64,000 nucleotides of DNA from positions 682,001-746,000 of the forward strand of contig NZ_JARVWS010000002.1 of the NCBI RefSeq assembly GCF_029846275.1, given 5' to 3'. Positions 53,660 through 60,975 of the stretch are shown here, one piece after another. A model generated the notes under the pieces. That model saw only the letters and a program-made list of their open reading frames with translations. It had not been told where the DNA came from and searched no databases. Made by a program: the position numbers and the translations under genes. This DNA comes from Nocardioides sp. CER19. Lineage in GTDB: Bacteria > Actinomycetota > Actinomycetes > Propionibacteriales > Nocardioidaceae. The stretch's first letter is position 1. Each line of letters begins with the position of its first letter.

Positions 53660-54150
53660 TCGATCCCGCCGACGAGGCGGCCGTCGCCGCTCAGCTCGGG
53701 CGGTTGCCCCGCGGCATCCACGAGATCGGTCACCGGTGTCCCTGCTCCCTGCCCGACGTGGTGACGACTGAGCCGAGGCTGCCGGACGGCACTCCGTTCC
53801 CGACCACCTACTACCTGACCTGCCCGCGCGCCGCGTCCCGGATCGGCACGCTCGAGGGCGGCGGCGTGATGAAGGAGATGCAGGACCGGCTCGGGACCGA
53901 CCCAGAGCTGGCCGCCGCCTATCGCGGCGCGCACGAGCGCTACCTCGCCGCGCGGGCCGAGCTGGGCAGCGTCCCCGAGATCGAGGGCATCTCGGCCGGG
54001 GGCATGCCCGACCGCGTCAAGTGCCTGCACGTCCTCGCCGGCCAGGCGCTGGCCCAGGGACGCGGCGTCAACCCGCTCGGCGACGAGGTGCTCGACGCGC
54101 TCGGCGAGTGGTGGGAGAGCGGGCCGTGCGTCGAGGTCGACCCGGCATGA
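53656..54150 (+). CDS. DUF501-family protein
   Basis: The 164-residue soluble protein of family DUF501 is of unknown function and is almost always found next to ftsB-like and ppx genes in actinobacteria. The conserved pattern is RCPCSLPDVVTTEPRLPDGTPFPTTYYLTCP (three Cys, possibly metal-binding) with RIGTLEGGGVMKEM after it and GGMPDRVKCLHVLAGQALAQG later. The GTG start overlaps the previous stop and the stop overlaps ppx, so expression is coupled to both. Confidence 0.92.
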   Translation: MIDPADEAAVAAQLGRLPRGIHEIGHRCPCSLPDVVTTEPRLPDGTPFPTTYYLTCPRAASRIGTLEGGGVMKEMQDRLGTDPELAAAYRGAHERYLAARAELGSVPEIEGISAGGMPDRVKCLHVLAGQALAQGRGVNPLGDEVLDALGEWWESGPCVEVDPA

Positions 54151-55067
54151 GCGCCGTCGCCGCGATCGACTGCGGCACCAACACCATCAAGCTGCTGATC
54201 GGGACCCACGGCAGCGGAGGGCTCGATGTCGCGGTGCGCGAGGCCCGGATGGTCAGGCTCGGTCAGGGCCTCGACGCCTCGGGCGTCATCGCCGACGAGG
54301 CGCTCGGGCGTGCGTTCGCCGCGATCGACGAGTACGCCGGCCTCATCCGCGACCACGGCGTCGACCGTGTCCGCTTCGTGGCCACCTCGGCGACTCGCGA
54401 CGCGGGGAACGCCGACGCGTTCACGGCCGGTGTCCGCGACCGGCTCGGGGTGGAGCCGGAGGTGGTGTCGGGTTCCGAGGAGGCCGCGCTCGCGTTCGAC
54501 GGAGCGGCCCGCCACCTGCGTCACGCCCCCGACCTGCCGGTGCTCGTCCTCGACATCGGCGGCGGGTCGACGGAGCTGATCCGCGGCTCCTCGCTGACCG
54601 CGCCGCCGTCCGCCGCGCACTCCATGGACGTCGGGTCCGTCCGGCTCCACGAGCGGCACCTGCGCTCCGACCCGCCCACGATGGTCGAGGTCTCGGCCTG
54701 CGTGCGCGACATCGACGACCACCTCGACCAGAGCCCGGTCTCGCCGGCTCGGGCGGCGACGGTCGTCGGCGTCGCCGGGACGATCACGACCATCGCCGCG
54801 GGGGTGCTCGACCTGCCGGCGTACGACCGTGCGGCCATCGACCAGGCGGTCCTCGCGGTCGAGGACGTGCACGCCCTCGTCGACCGGCTGGTCGCGATGA
54901 CCGTCAACGAGCGACTCGCCCTGCCGTGGATGCACCCGGGGCGTGCCGACGTGATCGCTGCGGGCGGCCTCATCCTGAGTCGCGTGCTGCGGCGCGCACC
55001 CGTCGACGCACTGGTCGTCTCGGAGAGCGACATCCTCGACGGCATCGCCTGGTCGCTCGTCGACTGA
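54147..55067 (+). CDS. Exopolyphosphatase, Ppx/GppA family
   Basis: The 306-residue actin-fold (ASKHA) phosphatase shows VAAIDCGTNTIKLLI (phosphate 1 motif), VRFVATSATRDAGNADAF, and LVLDIGGGSTELI (phosphate 2 motif), all Ppx/GppA hallmarks. It has only the two N-terminal actin-like domains, as in short actinobacterial Ppx proteins, not the C-terminal HD extension of E. coli PPX. It would hydrolyse polyphosphate or pppGpp; which is not decided. ATG 54147 overlaps the DUF501 stop. Confidence 0.9.
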   Translation: MSAVAAIDCGTNTIKLLIGTHGSGGLDVAVREARMVRLGQGLDASGVIADEALGRAFAAIDEYAGLIRDHGVDRVRFVATSATRDAGNADAFTAGVRDRLGVEPEVVSGSEEAALAFDGAARHLRHAPDLPVLVLDIGGGSTELIRGSSLTAPPSAAHSMDVGSVRLHERHLRSDPPTMVEVSACVRDIDDHLDQSPVSPARAATVVGVAGTITTIAAGVLDLPAYDRAAIDQAVLAVEDVHALVDRLVAMTVNERLALPWMHPGRADVIAAGGLILSRVLRRAPVDALVVSESDILDGIAWSLVD

Positions 55068-55138
55068 CACCGCTACCCCCGGCACGGCAGACTGGGCACC
55101 GCACCAGCGTCCTCGTTCCCTCGGGAAGGCCCCCTGCC

Positions 55139-55345
55139 ATGAAGAAGCTGCTTCTCCTCGTCGGCCTCGCCGCGCTCGTCACCGTCGCCGCCGCCGTCCT
55201 CAAGACCCGTCAGGAGAACCCGCCGGTCCTCCTCGCCGAGCGGGCCGCCCAGGCGGTGGAGGAGTTCGAGGACGTCGTGCTCGACGACTCCGACGACGGC
55301 GACGACACCAACGACGAGCCGGACCCCGCGCCGGTCGGGAGCTGA
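55139..55345 (+). CDS. Small membrane protein with acidic tail
   Basis: The 68-residue protein has MKK followed by a single hydrophobic segment (about 4-21, LLLLVGLAALVTVAAAVL), a short basic KTRQ stop, then a helix and a very acidic C-terminus (EEFEDVVLDDSDDGDDTND). GGAAGG lies 10 nt before the ATG and a CAGACT -10-like element at 55088-55093. Similar small proteins (a DLW-39-like type) occur in actinobacteria; the function is unknown. It lies between ppx and the tRNA gene. Confidence 0.65.
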   Translation: MKKLLLLVGLAALVTVAAAVLKTRQENPPVLLAERAAQAVEEFEDVVLDDSDDGDDTNDEPDPAPVGS

Positions 55346-55389
55346 GCCCCACTAGCCTCGGGACGTCACCAGCGACGTGACGCCCCGAG

Positions 55390-55463
55390 GCCCCCGTATC
55401 CCAATCGGCAGAGGAAGCCGCCTTAAAAGCGGTTCAGTCTGGGTTCGAGTCCCAGTGGGGGCA
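55390..55463 (+). tRNA. tRNA with TAA anticodon, class I (short variable loop)
   Basis: A full cloverleaf can be drawn: acceptor GCCCCCG with TGGGGGC (55390-55396/55456-55462, one G-U), D arm at 55399-55415 with GG at 55407-55408, anticodon stem GCCGC/GCGGT around loop CTTAAAA (anticodon TAA at 55424-55426), a 5-nt variable loop (55434-55438) and T arm CTGGG-TTCGAGT-CCCAG. The discriminator is A and CCA is not encoded. The anticodon reads Leu UUA, but bacterial tRNA-Leu normally has a long variable arm. A TAGCCT -10-like element lies about 35 bp upstream (55350-55355). Confidence 0.82.
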
Positions 55464-55620
55464 CCTGCATCGACGGCCGATGGGAAGATCAGCCGATTCT
55501 CATCCTGTGGCCGGAACGTCCCGGTGGGACCGGGCGTTCAAGCACTAGGTGGTGCCTAGGATGGCTCCATCAGGTGCCGTCAGATCGACGGCCCTCGTCG
55601 GCCTCCAAGGAGAGACCAAC

Positions 55621-56478
55621 ATGCAGAGCAACAACCCGGTGTTCCGCAACTCCGAGGGTTTCAGCAAGAACGCCTACGGCAACCCGACGTACGCCGGCAA
55701 CGGGCAGGCCCACTCGGGCTACGGCTCGGGCTCGGGCTACTCCGACCCCAGCACGTGGGGCGTCGGCACGCCCGGTGCGCCCACACGCACCGCCAAGCCG
55801 ATGACGATCGACTCGGTCGTCCAGGCGACCGCGATCTCGCTCGCCGTCGTCATCGTCGCCGCCGCCGCGACCTGGATCGTGACGCCCGACGTCACGGACC
55901 CGACGGTCGACATCAGCTCCCTCGCCGCCGCCGGCACCATCGGCGCGCTCGGCGCGTTCGCGCTGTCCTGGGTCAACTCGTTCAAGCGCGTGATCAGCCC
56001 GGCGCTCGTCCTCATCTACGCCGCGCTGCAGGGTGTCGCGCTCGGCGCGTTCAGCAAGCTCATCGACGGCGCCTACGGCGGCGGCCTCGTCGTCCCGGCC
56101 GTCGCCGGCACGTTCGCGGCGTTCGCGGGCACCCTGGCGGCGTACAAGTTCTTCGACATCAAGGTCGGCAACAAGTTCCGCATGATCGTGATGGCCGGCG
56201 TGTTCGGCATGATCGGTCTGTCGATCCTCGAGCTCGTCCTGAGCATGTTCGGCGCCGGTCTCGGCCTGTTCGGCATCGGCGGCATCGGCCTGCTCACCGC
56301 GGTCGCCGGCCTCGCGCTCGGCATCTTCATGCTGGTGCTGGACTTCGACTTCGTCGAGAACGGCATCCGCAACGGCCTCGACGAGCGCGAGTCGTGGCGG
56401 GCGGCCTTCGCGATGACGGTCAGCCTCGTCTGGATCTACCAGAACCTGCTGCGGATCCTCGCCGCCTTCCGCAACTGA
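55621..56478 (+). CDS. Bax inhibitor-1 / YccA family membrane protein
   Basis: The 285-residue protein has a hydrophilic Gly/Ser/Tyr-rich N-terminus (1-60) and about seven TM segments (about 70-283), the BI-1 fold. FDFDFVENGIRNGLDERESWRAAFAMTVSLVWIYQNLLRIL at the end holds the conserved acidic pair of the family. Actinobacterial members are larger than E. coli YccA in the N-terminal region, as here. A proton- or calcium-leak role is known for some BI-1 proteins; not testable here. AAGGAGAG lies 6 nt before ATG 55621, and TAGGAT at 55557-55562 is a good -10 candidate. Confidence 0.92.
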   Translation: MQSNNPVFRNSEGFSKNAYGNPTYAGNGQAHSGYGSGSGYSDPSTWGVGTPGAPTRTAKPMTIDSVVQATAISLAVVIVAAAATWIVTPDVTDPTVDISSLAAAGTIGALGAFALSWVNSFKRVISPALVLIYAALQGVALGAFSKLIDGAYGGGLVVPAVAGTFAAFAGTLAAYKFFDIKVGNKFRMIVMAGVFGMIGLSILELVLSMFGAGLGLFGIGGIGLLTAVAGLALGIFMLVLDFDFVENGIRNGLDERESWRAAFAMTVSLVWIYQNLLRILAAFRN

Positions 56479-56492
56479 CCCACGCAACGACA

Positions 56493-56520
56493 GCGGCCGC
56501 CGGGACTCCCCGGCGGCCGC
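56493..56520 (+). terminator. Strong intrinsic terminator after the BI-1 gene
   Basis: GCGGCCGCCGGG and CCCGGCGGCCGC make a perfect 12-bp stem with a 4-nt loop (ACTC), followed by TTCGTCGTT, 14 bp after the stop codon. Confidence 0.88.
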
Positions 56521-56544
56521 TTCGTCGTTCCGGGGTTGCTCACG

Positions 56545-56845
56545 CACGTGTCACGGTGATCGTTCGCGGGACCGCGCCGAAGTGTCACCGTGACACTTCG
56601 CGCCGTCGGTGACCCTTCGGAACGGTCACTCACACCCCCACGTGTCACGGTGTTCGTTCGCGGAACCGCGCCGAAGTGTCACCGTGACACTTCGCGCCGT
56701 CGGTGACCCTTGGGAACGGTCACTCACACCCCCACGTGTCACGGTGTTCGTTCGCGGAACGGCGCCAAAGTGTCACCGTGACACTTCGCGCCGCCGGTGA
56801 CCCTTCGGAACGGCACTCACACCCCCAACTGTCACCGTGACAGTT
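56545..56845. repeat. Tandem 94-bp repeats carrying 23-bp palindromes
   Basis: Three copies starting CACGTGTCACGGTG at 56545, 56639 and 56733 (94-bp period) and a truncated fourth from 56826 fill the gap between two convergent genes. Each full copy holds a palindrome with 11-bp arms CGAAGTGTCAC / GTGACACTTCG around one C (56578-56600, 56672-56694, 56766-56788; the third has one change) and a second, looser inverted repeat (GTGACC...GGTCAC). The fourth copy ends in AACTGTCACCGTGACAGTT. No gene is seen in 56479-56887. Function unknown; it could bind a dimeric protein at several sites. Confidence 0.9.
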
Positions 56846-56887
56846 TGGCGGGGTCGCGGGCAGACCCCGGCGCACCTGTCCGACCCG

Positions 56888-57898
56888 TCAGGCCGACTCG
56901 ACCTCGGGCGCCTCGCGCGGCACGGCCCGCCGCCGGCGGCGGCGCAGGGTGACCCAGAGGCCGCGTACGCCGAAGCGGCGCGGCGGCATCTCCGTGGGGT
57001 CGAGCTCGGTGCCCTGCCGGTTGACGGCGCGCAGCGCGGCGGCGGCGATGGGCAGGACCACCCGGCCGCGGACCGCCTCGAGCTCGGCCTCCTCGTCGCC
57101 GACCACCCCGAGCGCGGCCAGGGTCGAGGGGACCAGCACGGCCGCGAGCGCGGCGTAGCCGGGCGCGCTGGGGTGGAACTTGTCGGGGCCGAAGAAGAAG
57201 CCGGGCTGCGCGCGGAACTCGGCACCCAGGATGTCGGCGAGCGACAGGGTGCGACCGCCGGCGCGGATGGTGTGCAGGGTCTGCTCGGCGGCGACACGGC
57301 GCGACCAGGCGCGGGCGATCTGGCGCAGCGGCGGCAGGATCGGCTGGACGGTGCCGAGGTCGGGACAGGTGCCGACGACGACCTGGATGCCGCCGTCCCG
57401 GAGCCGGCGTACGGCGCGGGCCAGGTGGCGCGACGACGACGTCGGCCGCTTGAGCCGCACCACGTCGTTGGCGCCGATGAGGATGACCGCGACGTCGGGC
57501 CGCAGCGAGAGCGCCCGGTCGACCTGTAGGTCGAGGTCGGCCGACAGGGCCCCGACGACGGCGATCTCGTCGAGCCGGACCGGCCGTCCGGTCTGCTCCG
57601 AGATGCCCCCGGCGAGCATCGCGCCCGGCGTCTCCTCGACGACGTCGAGGCCGTAGCCTGCGGCCGACGAGTCGCCGAGCAGCGCGACGCGGATCGGCGT
57701 TCCGGGCTTGCTGTGGCCGTACCAACCGCTCGCGTTCGGCGGCGGCTGCAGCTCGACGGCGTGCACCGCCGCGTAGGCGAACTTCGCCTCGGCGGCCAGC
57801 ACCGCGAACAGCCCCGCAGCGGTGACGCCGAGCCCGCCGGCCGTGACGGCGGCGGTCCTGGTGGGGAGGCCTCGGCTGCGGGAACGCACGACCCACAC
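56888..57898 (-). CDS. SGNH/GDSL-family hydrolase
   Basis: The 336-residue protein has an N-terminal hydrophobic segment (about 17-38) as signal anchor, then an SGNH hydrolase domain: VALLGDSSAAGYGLD (block I, nucleophile Ser in GDSS), VVGALSADLDLQ (block II Gly), VILIGANDVVRL (block III, GAND Asn) and FGPDKFHPSAPGYAALA (block V, DxxH with catalytic Asp/His). It is probably a secreted or surface esterase/lipase. The last 60 residues (about 278-336) are basic and Arg-rich. GTG 57898 begins the frame; GTG 57889 is possible. It faces the BI-1 gene and is divergent from cbs. Confidence 0.88.
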   Translation of the reverse strand: MWVVRSRSRGLPTRTAAVTAGGLGVTAAGLFAVLAAEAKFAYAAVHAVELQPPPNASGWYGHSKPGTPIRVALLGDSSAAGYGLDVVEETPGAMLAGGISEQTGRPVRLDEIAVVGALSADLDLQVDRALSLRPDVAVILIGANDVVRLKRPTSSSRHLARAVRRLRDGGIQVVVGTCPDLGTVQPILPPLRQIARAWSRRVAAEQTLHTIRAGGRTLSLADILGAEFRAQPGFFFGPDKFHPSAPGYAALAAVLVPSTLAALGVVGDEEAELEAVRGRVVLPIAAAALRAVNRQGTELDPTEMPPRRFGVRGLWVTLRRRRRRAVPREAPEVESA

Positions 57899-57940
57899 CT
57901 TAGAGAACGCGGCGATCGTTCTCGTACGCGGCCGTCACCG

Positions 57941-57946
57941 TACGCT
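57941..57946 (+). promoter_or_regulatory. -10 element of leaderless cbs gene
   Basis: TACGCT ends 6 nt before GTG 57953 with no ribosome-binding site between, pointing to transcription starting at the GTG. Confidence 0.55.
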
Positions 57947-57952
57947 GGCCAC

Positions 57953-59350
57953 GTGGAGTACGTGAACTCGTTGATCGACCTCATCGGCAACACCCCGCTG
58001 CTGAGGCTCGGACGCACCCTCGACCTGCCGTCCGGCGACACCCAGGCCGGCCCGCTCGTCCTCGCCAAGGTGGAGTACCTCAACCCCGGTGGCTCGGTGA
58101 AGGACCGCATCGCCACCCGGATGATCGAGGCCGCCGAGGCCTCCGGGGCGCTCCAGCCAGGCGGCACCATCGTGGAGCCGACCTCCGGCAACACGGGCGT
58201 GGGCCTGGCCATGGTCGCCCAGAAGAAGGGCTACAAGTGCGTCTTCGTCTGCCCCGACAAGGTGAGCGAGGACAAGCGCAACGTCCTGCGCGCCTACGGC
58301 GCCGAGGTGGTCGTCTGCCCGACAGCGGTGCCGCCCGAGCACCCCGACAGCTACTACAACGTGAGTGACCGGCTGGCCAGCCAGCCGGGGGCCTGGAAGC
58401 CCGACCAGTACTCCAACCCGGAGAACCCGCGGTCGCACTACGAGACCACCGGCCCCGAGATCTGGAAGCAGACCGACGGGCGGATCACCCACTTCGTGAC
58501 CGGTGTCGGCACCGGCGGCACGATCAGTGGCATCGGTCGCTACCTCAAGGAGCAGAACCCCGAGATCCAGGTCATCGGCGCCGACCCGGCCGGCTCGGTC
58601 TACTCCGGCGGCACCGGCCGCCCCTACCTCGTCGAGGGCGTCGGCGAGGACTTCTGGCCGGAGACCTACGACCGGAAGGTCGCCGACCGGATCATCGAGG
58701 TCTCCGACGGCGACTCGTTCGCGTTCACGCGCCGGCTCGCGCGGGAGGAGGCCCTCCTCGTCGGCGGCTCGTCCGGCATGGCGGCGTACGCCGCCCGCCA
58801 GCTCGCCCACGAGCTCGCCGAGGCCGGGCAGACCGACGCCGTGATCGTGGTGCTGCTGCCGGACTCCGGCCGCGGCTACCTCACCAAGGTCTTCAACGAC
58901 GCCTGGCTCGCGCAGTACGGCTTCGCGACCGGCGGCGAGACCCCGACCCAGACGGTCGGCGAGGTGCTGCGCGGCAAGAGCGGCCGGCTGCCCGACCTGG
59001 TCCACACGCACCCGAGCGAGACGGTGGCCGAGGCCATCCACATCCTCCAGGAGTACGGCGTCAGCCAGATGCCCGTCGTGCGGGCCGAGCCGCCGATCGT
59101 CGCCGCCGAGGTGGCCGGGTCGGTCTCCGAGCGCAGCCTGATGGACGCGCTCTTCACCGGCAACGCGACGCTGACCGACTCCGTCGAGCAGCACATGTCG
59201 CCGACGCTCCCGACGATCGGCTCCACCGAGGACGCCCGCGCCGCGGTCAAGCTGCTCGAGACGGCCGACGCGGTGCTTGTCCACGAGGACGGCAAGCCGG
59301 TCGGGGTCCTCACCCGGCAGGACCTGCTGGCCTACCTCAGCGCGAAGTAG
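57953..59350 (+). CDS. cbs: Cystathionine beta-synthase
   Basis: The 465-residue PLP enzyme condenses serine with homocysteine to cystathionine (transsulfuration). VEYLNPGGSVKDRIA contains the PLP lysine, TSGNTGVGLAM binds substrate and VTGVGTGGTISGIGRYLK binds the PLP phosphate, as in fold-II synthases. Residues about 330-465 form a pair of CBS domains (HPSETVAEAIHILQEYGVSQMPVV and LVHEDGKPVGVLTRQDLLAYLS), which separate it from CysK-type cysteine synthase. The GTG start was chosen from family N-termini and the -10 spacing. A perfect hairpin terminator follows. Confidence 0.93.
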   Translation: MEYVNSLIDLIGNTPLLRLGRTLDLPSGDTQAGPLVLAKVEYLNPGGSVKDRIATRMIEAAEASGALQPGGTIVEPTSGNTGVGLAMVAQKKGYKCVFVCPDKVSEDKRNVLRAYGAEVVVCPTAVPPEHPDSYYNVSDRLASQPGAWKPDQYSNPENPRSHYETTGPEIWKQTDGRITHFVTGVGTGGTISGIGRYLKEQNPEIQVIGADPAGSVYSGGTGRPYLVEGVGEDFWPETYDRKVADRIIEVSDGDSFAFTRRLAREEALLVGGSSGMAAYAARQLAHELAEAGQTDAVIVVLLPDSGRGYLTKVFNDAWLAQYGFATGGETPTQTVGEVLRGKSGRLPDLVHTHPSETVAEAIHILQEYGVSQMPVVRAEPPIVAAEVAGSVSERSLMDALFTGNATLTDSVEQHMSPTLPTIGSTEDARAAVKLLETADAVLVHEDGKPVGVLTRQDLLAYLSAK

Positions 59351-59364
59351 GGGCCACCCCTCTC

Positions 59365-59399
59365 ACGACGGGCCGCAGCCACCGGCTGCGGCCCGTCGT
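59365..59399 (+). terminator. Hairpin terminator after cbs
   Basis: ACGACGGGCCGCAGCC and GGCTGCGGCCCGTCGT form a perfect 16-bp stem with a 3-nt loop (ACC), 14 bp beyond the cbs stop. Confidence 0.85.
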
Positions 59400-59410
59400 C
59401 CGTCTCCACA

Positions 59411-59450
59411 CCTTCATCACCTTGTGAATACATTCACAAGGTGATGAAGG
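59411..59450. promoter_or_regulatory. Rex-type operator 1 upstream of cydA
   Basis: TTGTGAATACATTCACAA (59422-59439) fits the Rex consensus TTGTGAAnnnnTTCACAA. It is the core of a longer palindrome with 19-bp perfect arms (59411-59429 and 59432-59450) around 2 bp. Rex is a repressor that leaves DNA when NADH/NAD+ is high, and it controls cyd operons in Streptomyces; it is therefore the likely regulator. Confidence 0.82.
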
Positions 59451-59473
59451 TCCCATCGGGAAGTCCGCTTGCG

Positions 59474-59497
59474 ACCTTGTGAATGCATTCACAAGGT
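59474..59497. promoter_or_regulatory. Rex-type operator 2 overlapping the cydA promoter
   Basis: TTGTGAATGCATTCACAA (59477-59494) inside a perfect 24-bp palindrome. Its centre is 55 bp from that of operator 1, close to five helical turns. It ends 1 bp before the -10 hexamer, covering the -35/spacer region, so a bound repressor would block RNA polymerase directly. Confidence 0.83.
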
Positions 59498-59498
59498 G

Positions 59499-59504
59499 TA
59501 CGGT
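59499..59504 (+). promoter_or_regulatory. -10 element of leaderless cydA
   Basis: TACGGT is followed after 7 nt by GTG 59512, the family-consistent start of CydA. The -35 region falls within Rex operator 2. Confidence 0.58.
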
Positions 59505-59511
59505 CCGTGAC

Positions 59512-60963
59512 GTGGACAGCGTCTTGGATCTCGCGCGTTGGCAGTTCGGCATCGTCACCGTCTACCACTTCTTCTTCGTCCCGCTCACGATCGGGCTCAG
59601 CTTCCTCGTCGCCCTCATGGAGACGCTGTGGTTGACCACGAAGCGTGAGGAGTGGCTCCGGCTGACGAAGTTCTTCGGCAAGCTCTTCCTCATCAACATC
59701 GCGATGGGCGTCGTCACCGGCATCGTGCAGGAGTTCCAGTTCGGCATGAACTGGTCGGACTACTCCCGCTTCGTCGGCGACGTCTTCGGAGCACCGCTCG
59801 CGATCGAGGCGCTGCTGGCGTTCTTCCTCGAGTCGACCTTCATCGGCCTGTGGATCTTCGGGTGGGACAAGCTCCCGCGCGGGCTGCACGCCGCGTGCAT
59901 GTGGATCGTCCACCTCGGCACCCTCGCCTCGAGCTGGTTCATCCTCGCCGCCAACTCCTGGATGCAGCACCCCGTCGGCTACGTCTACAACCCCGACACC
60001 GGCCGGGCCGAGCTGCGTGACTTCTGGGCGGTGATGTTCAACAAGGTCCAGCTCGGCACGTTCCCGCACGTCATCGGGGCGGCGTACATGACCGGCGCGG
60101 CGTTCGTCATCGGCGTCAGCGCCTGGCTCTACGTCCGGGGCCGGCGCGACGACCAGCGGCTGCACCGGCGCTCGATCCGCATGGGCGCCTGGGTGCTCTT
60201 CGGGGCCGGGATCGTCGTCGCGTTCACCGGCGACGTGCAGGGCAAGATCATGACCGACGTACAGCCGATGAAGATGGCCGCCGCGGAGGCCCTGTGGGAC
60301 ACCTCCGACAGCTGCGCGCCGTTCTCGGTGTTCACGATCGGCACCCGCGACGGCAAGGAGAAGAAGTGGGCGCTCGAGGTGCCGTGCGTCCTCTCCTTCC
60401 TGGCCACGGGGCACTTCGACCAGAAGGTCCACGGCATCAACGAGCTGCGTGAGCAGTACCAGCAGCAGTACGGCTCCGACCCCGGCGCCCGCTACTACAC
60501 GCCCGACGACTACACGCCGATCGTCCCCGTCACCTACTGGACGTTCCGCTGGATGATGGGCCTGGGCGCCGCCGGCGCTGGGGGAGCGGCCCTGATCCTG
60601 TGGCTCACCCGCAAGGGGCGTACGCCGACCTCGCGGTGGTTCGCGCCGCTGGCGATCTCCGTGCCGCTGTTCGTGCTCTTCGCGAACTCGATGGGCTGGA
60701 TCTTCACCGAGATGGGCCGCCAGCCATGGGTCGTCTTCGGCGTGATGACCACCCGCAACGCGGTCTCGCCGGGCGTCTCCGCGGGTGAGGTGTGGGCGTC
60801 ACTGCTGTCGTTCTCCCTCCTCTACCTCGTGCTCGCCGTCGTCGAGATCAGCCTCCTGCGGCGGGTGATCCGTCAAGGGCCCGACGAGTTCGTCGAGCCA
60901 CCGTCGCCGAGCCTGCGACCGCCGGCCGACGACGCCGACCGCCCGCTGACCTTCGCCTACTGA
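59512..60963 (+). CDS. cydA: Cytochrome bd ubiquinol/menaquinol oxidase subunit I
   Basis: The 483-residue subunit I of the high-affinity terminal oxidase carries haems b558, b595 and d. The N-terminus LARWQFGIVTVYHFFFVPLTIGLSFLVALMETLW holds the conserved His ligand; ESTFIGLWIFGWDKL and the late GRQPWVVFGVMTTRNAVSP motif are diagnostic. About nine TM segments are visible, with a short Q-loop (about 240-330), as in Gram-positive CydA. GTG 59512 was preferred to GTG 59479, which lies inside the operator. It starts the operon cydA - cydB - cydDC. Confidence 0.96.
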   Translation: MDSVLDLARWQFGIVTVYHFFFVPLTIGLSFLVALMETLWLTTKREEWLRLTKFFGKLFLINIAMGVVTGIVQEFQFGMNWSDYSRFVGDVFGAPLAIEALLAFFLESTFIGLWIFGWDKLPRGLHAACMWIVHLGTLASSWFILAANSWMQHPVGYVYNPDTGRAELRDFWAVMFNKVQLGTFPHVIGAAYMTGAAFVIGVSAWLYVRGRRDDQRLHRRSIRMGAWVLFGAGIVVAFTGDVQGKIMTDVQPMKMAAAEALWDTSDSCAPFSVFTIGTRDGKEKKWALEVPCVLSFLATGHFDQKVHGINELREQYQQQYGSDPGARYYTPDDYTPIVPVTYWTFRWMMGLGAAGAGGAALILWLTRKGRTPTSRWFAPLAISVPLFVLFANSMGWIFTEMGRQPWVVFGVMTTRNAVSPGVSAGEVWASLLSFSLLYLVLAVVEISLLRRVIRQGPDEFVEPPSPSLRPPADDADRPLTFAY

Positions 60964-60975
60964 GGAGACTGACCC

